From the NCBI RefSeq assembly GCF_002127265.1, contig NZ_NFUU01000001.1, forward strand, positions 2,302,040-2,366,039: DNA of 64,000 bases, written 5' to 3'. This document shows, piece by piece, positions 48,204 to 59,304 of this stretch (positions within the stretch are counted from its first letter, which is position 1; every line of letters begins with the position of its first letter). The position numbers were made by a program, and so were the translations under genes. The stretch is from Hydrogenophaga sp. IBVHS1 (GTDB lineage Bacteria; Pseudomonadota; Gammaproteobacteria; Burkholderiales; Burkholderiaceae_C). The notes beneath the pieces are model-generated. The model searched no databases. It saw only the letters and a program-made list of their open reading frames with translations, and had not been told where the DNA came from.

Positions 48204-49151
48204 ATGGCCACCTCCACGCCACGATCAGCCCTTTCGCCCGAAAACCTCGGTTTGCTGGAGGCCGTGGCGCGGCTGGGCAGCATGGCCGCTGCTGCGCGGG
48301 AGGTGGGCATGGTGCCCAGCGCCCTCACCTACCGCATCCGTCAGGTGGAAGACGCGCTCGACGTGCTGCTGTTTGACCGCAGCGCACGCCGCGCCGTTCT
48401 CACGCCAGCAGGAGCCGAGTTGCTGCGCTCCGGCCAATACCTGCTGAACGAACTGGACGCGGTGGCACAGCGCGTCAAACGCGTGGCCACCGGCTGGGAG
48501 CCGCAGTTCACCATTGCGGCAGACGCCATCATCGCCCGCGCCACCTTGTTCGAACTGTGCGAAGCGTTCTATGCGGAAGGCGCGCCCACACGGCTGAAGC
48601 TTCGTGCGGAAACGCTCTCCGGCACCGTCGAAGCGCTGCAGAGCGGCCAGGCCGACATTGCCCTGGGCGTGCCCAGCGAAATGACGCTCAGCGAGTTTCA
48701 GTCAGCCCCCATGGGCGCTCTGCAGTTCGTCTACGCCGTGGCGCCGCACCACCCACTGGCTGCGGTCACACACAGCCTGTCTGACGAAGACATGCGCGAA
48801 CACCGCGCCGTGGCGGTGGCCGACAGCACCCAGCGCGGGCGTGGCGTGACCCACAACCTGCTGCCCGGGCAGGACGTGCTCACCGTGCCAACGATGCAGC
48901 ACAAGCTGGAGGCCCAACTGCGTGGCCTGGGCAGCGGTTTCCTGCCGCTGCCGCTGGCGCAGCCTTTCATCAATGCCGGGCGACTGGTCGTCAAAACGGT
49001 GCAGCGACCCAACCGCACGCTGCGCGTGGCCTATGCCTGGCGCCAGCCCCGCAGCACGGGCGACACCGGGCGCGCGCTGCGCTGGTGGCTCGACCGCCTG
49101 CAAAGCCCGAAAACGCGCGATGCCCTGCTGCACAACCACCACCAGATTTGA
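48204..49151 (+). CDS. LysR-family transcriptional regulator
   Basis: A 315-residue LTTR. The N-terminal winged helix-turn-helix is intact (ENLGLLEAVARLGSMAAAAREVGMVPSALTYRIRQVEDALDVLLFDRSARRAVLTPAGAELL). The C-terminal part is the usual periplasmic-binding-protein-like effector domain (residues of about 95-295). I chose ATG 48204 (MATSTPRSALSPENLG); an upstream TTG in frame would add eight residues and lie inside the palindrome. It is divergent from the pirin-DoxX-flavodoxin operon, its likely target. Confidence 0.92.
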   Translation: MATSTPRSALSPENLGLLEAVARLGSMAAAAREVGMVPSALTYRIRQVEDALDVLLFDRSARRAVLTPAGAELLRSGQYLLNELDAVAQRVKRVATGWEPQFTIAADAIIARATLFELCEAFYAEGAPTRLKLRAETLSGTVEALQSGQADIALGVPSEMTLSEFQSAPMGALQFVYAVAPHHPLAAVTHSLSDEDMREHRAVAVADSTQRGRGVTHNLLPGQDVLTVPTMQHKLEAQLRGLGSGFLPLPLAQPFINAGRLVVKTVQRPNRTLRVAYAWRQPRSTGDTGRALRWWLDRLQSPKTRDALLHNHHQI

Positions 49152-49230
49152 CCTCGACCCGCCCCGCATTCGCCAGTCGGGCTGCTACAGTCGGCGACAC
49201 GCCCAACCGCAACACCTAGCGCACCGAGAC

Positions 49231-50358
49231 ATGCAAAAACACAAAAAACCCCGCGCAGCCGCCACACCGATGGCCCGATCCCGGGTGGCCGGTTTCGTTC
49301 CATTGCACATTGCGGTGGTGGGTGGCGGCATGGCGGGTGTCGTCTGCGCTCGCACCCTGGTGCAGGCGGGTCACCGCGTCACGTTGCTGGAGAAAAGCCG
49401 CGGCTTCGGTGGCCGCATGGCGACGCGACGCACGGAGTTCGGTGGTTTCGATCACGGCACACAGTACTTCACTGTGCGCGACGCGCGTTTCGACACCGCG
49501 CTGCGCAACAACGCCACCGCCGTCGTTCGGCCGTGGAGCGCCAGCACCGTGCGCGTGCTCGACGAATACGGCCACGTGCTGGCCAGCGCACCGCCCCCCA
49601 CCGAACCCCATTTCGTGGCCTCGCCCGGCATGAGCGCGCTGGTCAATCTTTGGGCGCAGCCGCTGGTGCAACCTGAAATGCACGGCGGCCTGCTGGCCCG
49701 CGCGCTGCTGGACACCCATGTCTCGCGCATCGAGCGCGATGCGCTGCATGCGGAGCAATGGCAGCTGCGCGCCGAGGACGCGCAGGGTGGCCAGCAGGTG
49801 CTTGGCGGTTTCGACCGGGTCGTGCTCGCCATGCCGCACCCGCAGATTCACGACCTGCTGCTCACCTCCGGCCTGGCGCCCGAGCTGCGCAAGACACTGA
49901 CCGCGGTGCACGTGGCGCCTTGCTGGACGCTCATGGTCGCGTACCCGCAGGCCATGCAGCCCGGCCTGCCCCACCTGGGACCGCAGTGGAATGCGGCGCG
50001 CAGCACCCACCACCGCATCAGCTGGCTGGCGCGTGAATCGAGCAAGCCCGGGCGCGAGCCCATCGAACGCTGGACCGTTCAGGCCAGTCCTGCATGGTCC
50101 ACCAAGCACCTGGAAGACGACAACGAGCGCGTCAAGGCCAAGCTGCTCAAGGGTTTCGCCGAGATCACCGGCATTCGTGCGGCACCCACGCACGCGGTGG
50201 TGCACCGCTGGCGCTTCGCCCAAACGCAGACGCCACTGGGTAAGACCCATCTGTTCGACAAATCGCTCGGCATCGGCGTCTGCGGCGACTGGTGCCTGGG
50301 CCACCGCGTGGAAGATGCCTTCGTCTCCGGACTGGAGATGGCGCTGGCCATCGCCTGA
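49231..50358 (+). CDS. NAD(P)/FAD-dependent oxidoreductase (renalase-like)
   Basis: A flavin amine-oxidase/renalase-like protein of 375 residues. The dinucleotide-binding fold [41 protein letters not shown] begins about 29 residues in, and a C-terminal FAD contact [25 protein letters not shown] is present. The ATG at 49231 gives a short basic leader ([13 protein letters not shown]); ATG 49270 is an alternative. The substrate is unknown. It precedes gluQ by 19 nt. Confidence 0.88.
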   Translation: MQKHKKPRAAATPMARSRVAGFVPLHIAVVGGGMAGVVCARTLVQAGHRVTLLEKSRGFGGRMATRRTEFGGFDHGTQYFTVRDARFDTALRNNATAVVRPWSASTVRVLDEYGHVLASAPPPTEPHFVASPGMSALVNLWAQPLVQPEMHGGLLARALLDTHVSRIERDALHAEQWQLRAEDAQGGQQVLGGFDRVVLAMPHPQIHDLLLTSGLAPELRKTLTAVHVAPCWTLMVAYPQAMQPGLPHLGPQWNAARSTHHRISWLARESSKPGREPIERWTVQASPAWSTKHLEDDNERVKAKLLKGFAEITGIRAAPTHAVVHRWRFAQTQTPLGKTHLFDKSLGIGVCGDWCLGHRVEDAFVSGLEMALAIA

Positions 50359-50377
50359 CTGCAAGGCCGCATTGGCC

Positions 50378-51259
50378 ATGACGGCCCGGTACCGAGGTCG
50401 ATTTGCCCCCTCCCCCACCGGGCCGCTGCACGCCGGCTCGCTGGTTGCCGCACTGGCCAGTTGGCTCGATGCTCGCGCTCACGGCGGTGTCTGGCTGATC
50501 CGGATGGAAGACGTGGACACGCCGCGCTGCGTCCCCGGCGCTGATCAGGAAATATTGCTACAACTCGACGCCTGCGGCCTGGTCAGCGATGAGGCTGTGG
50601 TCTGGCAATCGGCTCGGGCAACGCGGTACCAGCAGGCGCTCGACACGCTCATCGCCAGCGGACAAGCCTACCCCTGTGCGTGTTCGCGCAAGGACATCGA
50701 AACCGCTTTGCTTGCCCGGGGCGTGAGCCGCGAACGCCATCAGACCGCCACCTACCCGGGCACCTGCCGACCCGAAAATGGCGGCCTTCAGGGAAAGCCG
50801 GCGCGTGCCTGGCGCTTCGCGGTGAACCCTGCCGAGGCCCGTGTGGAGTGGAGCGACCGGCGTCTGGGATCACAGACGCAGGACGTGACGGCAGAGGTGG
50901 GCGACTTCGTGCTTCGACGCGCCGACGGACTGTGGGCCTACCAGCTCGCGGTGGTGGTGGACGACGCCGAACAGGGCATCACGCATGTGGTGCGTGGTGA
51001 AGACCTCGCCGACAACACCGCGCGCCAGATGCTGCTGCAACGCGCCCTGGGCCTGCCGACGCCGGCTTACCTGCACACCCCCCTGGTGCTGGGTGCCAAC
51101 GGCGAAAAGCTCAGCAAGCAGAACGGCGCGCAGGCGCTGGATCTGCGCGATCCGCTGGCTGCGGTGAGGCGCGCTGCGCAAACGCTCGGGCTTCACGCTG
51201 CACCGACCGGCACGGTGGCAGGCGCACTCGCCGAGTGGACGAAGGCCTGGCGCGCCTAA
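50378..51259 (+). CDS. gluQ: glutamyl-Q tRNA(Asp) synthetase
   Basis: Charges queuosine-modified tRNA-Asp with glutamate at the queuine ring; it is a GluRS-like protein lacking the anticodon-binding domain. The 293-residue length is typical. Class I HIGH variant [14 protein letters not shown] at the N terminus, zinc ligands in [11 protein letters not shown] and [10 protein letters not shown], and the KMSKS variant [10 protein letters not shown] near the C terminus are all visible. It runs on to trmB. Confidence 0.95.
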   Translation: MTARYRGRFAPSPTGPLHAGSLVAALASWLDARAHGGVWLIRMEDVDTPRCVPGADQEILLQLDACGLVSDEAVVWQSARATRYQQALDTLIASGQAYPCACSRKDIETALLARGVSRERHQTATYPGTCRPENGGLQGKPARAWRFAVNPAEARVEWSDRRLGSQTQDVTAEVGDFVLRRADGLWAYQLAVVVDDAEQGITHVVRGEDLADNTARQMLLQRALGLPTPAYLHTPLVLGANGEKLSKQNGAQALDLRDPLAAVRRAAQTLGLHAAPTGTVAGALAEWTKAWRA

Positions 51260-51294
51260 AATCCATCCCTTCGTCGACCGATCGCCGCGCCCCC

Positions 51295-52023
51295 ATGACC
51301 GACCCCCGCCACGCGCTGCCGCGCATTCCCCCCAGCGACGTGCCCTACCTGCGCGAGGTGAAAAGCTACGTGTTGCGGGCTGGGCGCACCACCGTGGCGC
51401 AGACCAAAGCCTACGAGCTTTACGGCCCGCACTTCCTGCTGAACTACACCCCCGGTGAGTTCGATGCCCAGGCTGCATTTGGCCGCACCGCGCCGCTTGT
51501 CATGGAGATCGGCTTTGGCATGGGCGGCGCCACCGCGCACATTGCGGCCGTGCGGCCTGGCGACAACTTTCTGTGCTGCGAGGTGCACGAGCCCGGCGTG
51601 GGGGCGCTGCTCAAGCTCGCCGGTGAGCAGGGTCTGGAAAACATCCGCATCATTCGTCACGATGCAGTGGAAGTACTGAACCACATGCTCGGCGAGAACA
51701 GCCTGGACGGGGTGCACATTTTCTTTCCCGATCCCTGGCACAAGAGTCGCCACCACAAGCGCCGCCTGATCCAGGGCCCGTTTGTGAACCGCCTGGCGCA
51801 CCACCTCAAGCCCGGTGGGTATCTGCACCTGGCGACCGATTGGGAACCCTACGCCCATCAGATGCTGGAGGTGTTGACTGCCGAGCCGATGCTGCAGAAC
51901 ACCGCGGTCGCGGGCAGCACTGGCTTCGTGCCCCAGCCCGAATACCGGCCACTCACCAAGTTCGAGAACCGTGGCCTCAAGCTGGGCCACGGCGTGTGGG
52001 ATCTGGTGTTCCGCCGTCTCTGA
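51295..52023 (+). CDS. trmB: tRNA (guanine-N7)-methyltransferase
   Basis: Methylates G46 of tRNA at N7 with S-adenosylmethionine. The 242-residue protein carries the SAM-binding motif [16 protein letters not shown] (near residue 65) and [16 protein letters not shown] (about residue 140), the family signature. It starts at ATG 51295 ([15 protein letters not shown]), 35 nt after the gluQ stop. Confidence 0.95.
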   Translation: MTDPRHALPRIPPSDVPYLREVKSYVLRAGRTTVAQTKAYELYGPHFLLNYTPGEFDAQAAFGRTAPLVMEIGFGMGGATAHIAAVRPGDNFLCCEVHEPGVGALLKLAGEQGLENIRIIRHDAVEVLNHMLGENSLDGVHIFFPDPWHKSRHHKRRLIQGPFVNRLAHHLKPGGYLHLATDWEPYAHQMLEVLTAEPMLQNTAVAGSTGFVPQPEYRPLTKFENRGLKLGHGVWDLVFRRL

Positions 52024-52033
52024 ACGGAAGCCC

Positions 52034-52987
52034 TTGGCCCGCCTGCCCAGGAACTCGCTGATTCCGACCCGCCTCGGGGTGTCGCCGAGTTGCGTGGCGC
52101 TGCCCTCCGACAAGCACGCCCCCTGGCCCACGCTGCTAGATTTCCTGGCCGAGCGCCTGCCGGCCGTGGGGCGCGAAAGCTGGCGGCAGCGCATGGCGAG
52201 TGGCGAGGTGCTTGGCGAGACGGGTGAACCCCAGCTGCCCGATGCGCCTTTTGTCCCAGGGTCGCGCGTCTACTACTACCGCGCACTCGAACAGGAACCC
52301 GAGGTTCCCTTCACGGAGTCGGTGGTCTTTCGCGACGATCACCTGCTGGTGGTCGACAAGCCGCACTTTCTGCCGGTCACGCCGGGCGGGCGCTATGTGC
52401 AACAAACCCTGCTGGTCCGGCTGAAACGCCGCCTGGGCATCGATTCGCTGAGTCCGATCCACCGGATCGACCGCGAGACCGCCGGTCTGGTGCTGTTCAG
52501 CCTCCGGCCCGAAGACCGCGACGCCTACCAGGGGCTATTCCGCGAGCGCGCCGTGCACAAGCTGTACGAAGCGGTCGCACCGCACGATCCTACTATGAGC
52601 TGGCCCGTGGTTCGGCGCAGCCGCATCGCCGAGGAAGACGGCGCGTTTTTCCGAATGTGCGAAGTGATGGGCGAGCCCAACAGCGAGACCCGCATCGAAC
52701 TGCTGGAATCGATGGACCACTGGGCGCGCTACCGGCTGGCGCCGCTCACCGGCAAGCGCCATCAGCTGCGCGTGCACATGAATGCGCTCGGCCTGCCCAT
52801 CGCGGGCGACCAGTTCTACCCGCAAGTGCTTCGAGGTCCGGACGAAGCCGAGGACTACGCCGAACCGCTGCGGTTGCTGGCTTGCGAAATCGGCTTTGTC
52901 GATCCCGTGACGGGTGAGCAGCGCCGCTTCCGCAGCGCGCTCACCCTGGCCTGGCCGTCCCTCAGGCCCGCACTTCGCGCGCCGTAA
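52034..52987 (+). CDS. RluA-family pseudouridine synthase
   Basis: A 317-residue RluA-type enzyme converting uridine to pseudouridine in rRNA or tRNA. The catalytic aspartate lies in SPIHRIDRETAGLVLFS (about residue 130) and KRHQLRVHMNALGLPIAGDQFYP is conserved. I place the start at TTG 52034, which follows CGGAAG, in the gap after trmB; no suitable ATG exists upstream of the conserved region. The target uridine cannot be assigned. The 3' end overlaps the 3' end of a convergent gene by 26 nt. Confidence 0.88.
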   Translation: MARLPRNSLIPTRLGVSPSCVALPSDKHAPWPTLLDFLAERLPAVGRESWRQRMASGEVLGETGEPQLPDAPFVPGSRVYYYRALEQEPEVPFTESVVFRDDHLLVVDKPHFLPVTPGGRYVQQTLLVRLKRRLGIDSLSPIHRIDRETAGLVLFSLRPEDRDAYQGLFRERAVHKLYEAVAPHDPTMSWPVVRRSRIAEEDGAFFRMCEVMGEPNSETRIELLESMDHWARYRLAPLTGKRHQLRVHMNALGLPIAGDQFYPQVLRGPDEAEDYAEPLRLLACEIGFVDPVTGEQRRFRSALTLAWPSLRPALRAP

Positions 52988-54086
52988 TCTGGTACTTGAA
53001 GTCGTCCGGGGCGTAAGAGTCGAGGCGTTGCCCACCGGTCTCGGCCGTGGGGTACATGAAGAAGCCGAGCTCCGGGCCCTGGGCCTGCGGCAGCTTCACG
53101 TCGTGCGCCATGTTCCAGGCCATCCAGTTGCCTTCCCAGCCACCAAACAGCGCGCGATTGACCGGGGCCACCACAGGATGCTGCGTGGTCTTGATCCAGT
53201 CTGGCGTTTCCAGGCGCATTACCTTGGCCACGTCGGCAGGGTCCATGGCCACCCAGCCGTGACCGGCCAGGTGCACTTCGGCACGGCAGTGTTGCGCGCC
53301 CTTGAGGCTGGCGGGGTTGCCGCTGAGTTCCTTGTAGCCAAACGCCGACGGAGCAAGGCGAATGCCGTAGACGTCGCGCGCGGGCAAGCCGGCGGCGCGG
53401 CACAGGCCGACAAAGATGGCGTTGAGGTCGGCGCACTTGCCACCCAGGTTGCCGGTTTCCAGCATGGTCTTGATGTCCCCCTCGCCGCAGCCACGCACCT
53501 TGGGTTCGCGGTAGGTGTTGGCCACCACCCAGTCGTAAATCTGCTGCGCCTTCTGCACGTCGGTTCGCGCGCCGCGCGTGGCCTTTATTGCCGTGTCGCG
53601 CACGATGCCATCGGTGGGCAGCAGGCGCGTGGGCTGGGTCCAGAAGCGCAGGCCGGCGGCATCTTCGGTGCTGGAGGTTTTCTGCGCGAAATCTTCCGCG
53701 CGGTTTCGGGTCTGCACGCGGCTGGTGAGTTCCACGTAGGGTGCGGCCACACCAAGCTCGAAGCTCACTTGCAGCATACGCGCACCGTACTGACGGTCTT
53801 CGGTCAGCCGCGCGTTGCCATTGCTGCGGAAATCGCTGGTGAAAGACCGTTGCCAGTCGCTTTCCACCGTGGGCACGGGCAACCAGACCTGCGTGGTGCC
53901 TTGCGGTTTGGCGATGTCCACGCGCGTCGTCACATCGAAGGTGCGCCATGCGCCGACCTGGGGATTGAACTCCCGCCGCGCCGGCTGGGGCGCGGGCGCT
54001 TGTGCAAAGGCGGAGTGGAAGAGCGGGGATGCGGCGGCGACGGACGTGGCAGCGCAACGCAGGAAAGTGCGGCGATCGGTGGTCAT
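52962..54086 (-). CDS. Tat-exported transglutaminase-like protein
   Basis: A 374-residue exported protein. The N terminus MTTDRRTFLRCAATSVAAASPLFHSAFAQA is a twin-arginine signal (RRTFLR). The transglutaminase/protease core has the catalytic cysteine in NLGGKCADLNAIFVGLCRAAGLPARDVYGIR (about residue 220) and the His-Asp pair in HCRAEVHLAGHGWVAMDPADV. Relatives act as periplasmic proteases or crosslinkers; the target is unknown. Start ATG 54086. It overlaps the 3' end of the RluA gene. Confidence 0.87.
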   Translation of the reverse strand: MTTDRRTFLRCAATSVAAASPLFHSAFAQAPAPQPARREFNPQVGAWRTFDVTTRVDIAKPQGTTQVWLPVPTVESDWQRSFTSDFRSNGNARLTEDRQYGARMLQVSFELGVAAPYVELTSRVQTRNRAEDFAQKTSSTEDAAGLRFWTQPTRLLPTDGIVRDTAIKATRGARTDVQKAQQIYDWVVANTYREPKVRGCGEGDIKTMLETGNLGGKCADLNAIFVGLCRAAGLPARDVYGIRLAPSAFGYKELSGNPASLKGAQHCRAEVHLAGHGWVAMDPADVAKVMRLETPDWIKTTQHPVVAPVNRALFGGWEGNWMAWNMAHDVKLPQAQGPELGFFMYPTAETGGQRLDSYAPDDFKYQITAREVRA

Positions 54087-54212
54087 GAAAAGAACTCCGG
54101 AATGTTGGGAAACGGGCGGAACCGCAGACACAGGGTGCGATGCATCGCCTTGGAAAAGCCGGCCACTCGAGGTGTGCCAACTGCGGGGATTATGGGGCCC
54201 GCGTGCTGAGGA

Positions 54213-54736
54213 TCAGAGCGCGATCAACCGCTCCACCCAAGCCAGCGCCTCATTGCTGCTCCAGTCGACCTCGCCGCGCACGCGCTCGCGCGCACGACCC
54301 TGGCGGTCGATCAGCACGGTGGTGGGGAACACGCGCACGCCCCAGGCCCGGGCATGCTCGCCCAGCGGATCGATCCACACCGGCAAGGTGAGACCGGTCT
54401 GGGAAACGAAGCGCTGTGCACGCTGCACAGGCTCCTTGAAATTCAGCGCAATGACAGCCAGGCGGTCTTCACCCAGCAGGGGCGGCAAGCCTTGCAACGT
54501 GGGCATCTCGGCCCGGCAGGGCTCACACCAGCTCGCCCAGAAATTGAGCAGCACCGCACGGCCCTTGAAGTCGGCAAGCCGCACAGGCTGGCCTTGCAAG
54601 TCCAGGGTTTCCAGCTTGGGCGTGGCTTCAGAGCGCGGCCAGGGGCTGCGCTGATAGGCAGGCGTTTGCCCATGCGCAGCAGGCAGGAGCACCGCCGCGC
54701 CCAGCACCCCAAGGCATTGCCTGCGGCTCCAGGCGT

Positions 54737-54740
<4 letters not shown>
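54213..54740 (-). CDS. TlpA-like periplasmic thioredoxin
   Basis: A 175-residue thioredoxin-fold protein with a short export signal ([19 protein letters not shown]) and the redox motif in [19 protein letters not shown]. The cis-proline loop [13 protein letters not shown] is present. It likely reduces disulfides in the periplasm, for example for cytochrome c maturation or copper-site assembly, though the partner is unknown. Its start overlaps the alaS stop by 3 nt. Confidence 0.9.
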
Positions 54741-57358
<2,618 letters not shown>

Positions 57359-57483
57359 GGGGGCCTTGTGGGTGAAAGGTCGTTGAAAGCGGGCGGCGCC
57401 TGGCTGCACCAAACCCGCTATTTTCCAACATGCCGGCCCGCTATGCTTTCACGACCGCAAGCGGCACAATCGCAGGCCAGTTG

Positions 57484-57497
57484 TTTAACAAGTTAAA
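57484..57497. promoter_or_regulatory. inverted repeat in the alaS/gabD gap
   Basis: TTTAAC-AA-GTTAAA, a perfect 6-bp inverted repeat with a 2-nt spacer in an AT-rich patch, 43 bp upstream of the gabD-type ATG. Its position suits an operator for a regulator of that gene. No such regulator gene is in the window. Confidence 0.35.
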
Positions 57498-57539
57498 TGA
57501 TTGCCGCCCCACCGAACACCGACCCGATGGAGACCTCCG

Positions 57540-59030
57540 ATGGACATGAAGACATCCCCTCTGGCCCTGCTGAAAGATCCCAGCCTGCTCAAGACCGATG
57601 GCCTGATCAACGGCCAGTGGGTGGCTGGCAGCAGCCGCTTCGACGTGCTTGATCCCGCCACTGGCCGCAAACTGGCCGACGTGGCCAACCTCAGCCCGAG
57701 CGATGCGGAAGCAGCGATCAAGGCCGCCAACGCCGCGTGGCCCGCCTGGAAGGGCAAGACCGCCAAGGAGCGCAGCAACATCCTGCGCAAGTGGTTCGAC
57801 CTGCTGATGGTCAACCAGGACGACCTGGGCCGCCTCATGACCGCCGAACAAGGCAAGCCCCTGGCAGAGGCCAAGGGAGAGGTGGCCTACGGCGCGAGCT
57901 TCGTGGAGTGGTTTGCCGAGGAGGCCAAGCGCGTCAATGGTGAAACCTTGCCCACCTTCGACAACAACCGCCGCTTGCTGGTGCTGAAGCAACCCATCGG
58001 TGTGTGCGCGGCCATCACGCCGTGGAACTTCCCGCTGGCCATGATCACGCGCAAGGTGGCGCCAGCGCTGGCGGCGGGCTGCCCGGTGATCATCAAGCCG
58101 GCCGAGCTCACGCCGCTGACCGCGCTGGCTGCCGCCGAACTGGCCATCCGCGCCGGCATTCCGGCTGGCGTGCTCAACGTCATCACCGCCGACAGCGACC
58201 AATCCATCGCGGTCGGCAAGACGCTGTGCGCCAGCGACGTGGTGCGCCACATCAGCTTCACTGGGTCTACCGAGGTGGGCCGTATCCTCATGGCGCAGAG
58301 CGCGCCCACCGTCAAAAAGATGTCGCTCGAACTCGGCGGCAACGCACCCTTCATCGTGTTCGACGACGCCGACATCGACAGCGCGGTGGAAGGCGCCTTT
58401 GCCAGCAAGTACCGCAACGCCGGGCAGACCTGCGTGTGCTCCAACCGCATCTACGTGCAGGCTGGCGTGTACGACAGCTTCGTGGAGAAATTCGCCGCGC
58501 GGGTGAAGACCGCCAAGGTCGGCAACGGTTTCGACGAGGGAGTGAACCAGGGCCCGCTGATCGAGGAAGCCGCCCTGGTGAAAGTGCAGCGCCATGTGGA
58601 CGACGCGCTGGCCAAAGGCGGGCGCGTGGTGGCCGGAGGCAAACGCCTCACCTCAATGGGCAGTGGCCAGTTTTTTGAACCCACCGTGGTGGCCGAAGCC
58701 ACCGCCGACATGCTCTGTGCGAAGGAAGAAACCTTCGGCCCCTTCGCTCCCGTGTTCAAGTTCGACACCGAGCAGGAAGCGATTGACGCCGCGAACAACA
58801 CCGAGTTCGGCCTGGCCAGCTACTTCTACAGCCGCGACGTGGGCCGCATCTTCCGGGTGAGCGAGGCACTGGAATACGGCATGGTGGGCATCAACGTGGG
58901 CATTCTCGCCACCGAGCATGTGCCCTTCGGCGGCGTCAAGCAGTCAGGCCTGGGCCGCGAAGGTTCGCACCACGGCATGGACGACTACGTGGAGATCAAG
59001 TTCCTCTGCATGGGCGACATCCTCAAGTAA
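57540..59030 (+). CDS. gabD: NAD(P)-dependent succinate-semialdehyde dehydrogenase (GabD type)
   Basis: A 496-residue aldehyde dehydrogenase. The NAD(P) site includes TPWNFPLAMITRKVAPALAAGCPVIIKPAELTPL, the catalytic glutamate is in ELGGNAPFIVF, and the catalytic cysteine in NAGQTCVCSNR (about residue 295). The overall sequence pattern is that of GabD/succinate-semialdehyde or glutarate-semialdehyde dehydrogenases, which oxidise semialdehydes to the acid in GABA or lysine breakdown; the exact substrate is inferred. Start ATG 57540, with a second ATG at 57546. Confidence 0.88.
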   Translation: MDMKTSPLALLKDPSLLKTDGLINGQWVAGSSRFDVLDPATGRKLADVANLSPSDAEAAIKAANAAWPAWKGKTAKERSNILRKWFDLLMVNQDDLGRLMTAEQGKPLAEAKGEVAYGASFVEWFAEEAKRVNGETLPTFDNNRRLLVLKQPIGVCAAITPWNFPLAMITRKVAPALAAGCPVIIKPAELTPLTALAAAELAIRAGIPAGVLNVITADSDQSIAVGKTLCASDVVRHISFTGSTEVGRILMAQSAPTVKKMSLELGGNAPFIVFDDADIDSAVEGAFASKYRNAGQTCVCSNRIYVQAGVYDSFVEKFAARVKTAKVGNGFDEGVNQGPLIEEAALVKVQRHVDDALAKGGRVVAGGKRLTSMGSGQFFEPTVVAEATADMLCAKEETFGPFAPVFKFDTEQEAIDAANNTEFGLASYFYSRDVGRIFRVSEALEYGMVGINVGILATEHVPFGGVKQSGLGREGSHHGMDDYVEIKFLCMGDILK

Positions 59031-59043
59031 ACTCCACGCCTTC

Positions 59044-59117
59044 GCGGGTGTAGTTCAATGGCAGAACGGCAGCTTCCCAAGCTTCATACGAGGGTTCGAT
59101 TCCCTTCACCCGCTCCA
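59044..59117 (+). tRNA. tRNA-Gly(CCC)
   Basis: A 74-nt tRNA gene including an encoded CCA. Acceptor GCGGGTG/CACCCGC, D-arm GTTC...GAAC, anticodon loop TTCCCAA (CCC, reading GGG) and T-arm GGGTTCGATTCCC. It starts 13 bp after the gabD-type stop. The 3' half is the probable attachment site of the integrative element that follows. Confidence 0.95.
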
Positions 59118-59128
59118 CATGAGCATCT

Positions 59129-59165
59129 AAAGGCCGTCAAGGACATGCACCTGACGGCCTTTTTC
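59129..59165 (+). terminator. intrinsic terminator after tRNA-Gly
   Basis: Stem AAAGGCCGTCA / TGACGGCCTTT (59129-59139 with 59152-59162), 12-nt loop, then a T run. It begins 12 nt past the tRNA. If the attachment site is in the tRNA 3' end, this terminator was brought by, and belongs to, the element. Confidence 0.8.
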
Positions 59166-59230
59166 ATTGGTGAATCAACACTCTGCGTTGCAGCAACGTC
59201 CAGCGGCAGACATTGACAGTCGGAACGAGA

Positions 59231-59304
59231 GCGGGGAACAATGCGGGGAACAAACAAACCCCTACCCGTAGAACCGGGGCACAAACCTGGAAAGCTGTTC
59301 CCCG
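59231..59304. repeat. direct and inverted repeats before the integrase start
   Basis: GCGGGGAACA occurs at 59231-59240 and 59243-59252 (12 bp apart, about one helical turn), and its inverse TGTTCCCCG ends at 59304, directly against the integrase ATG. The arrangement suits binding by the integrase or a regulator of its gene. Confidence 0.55.
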
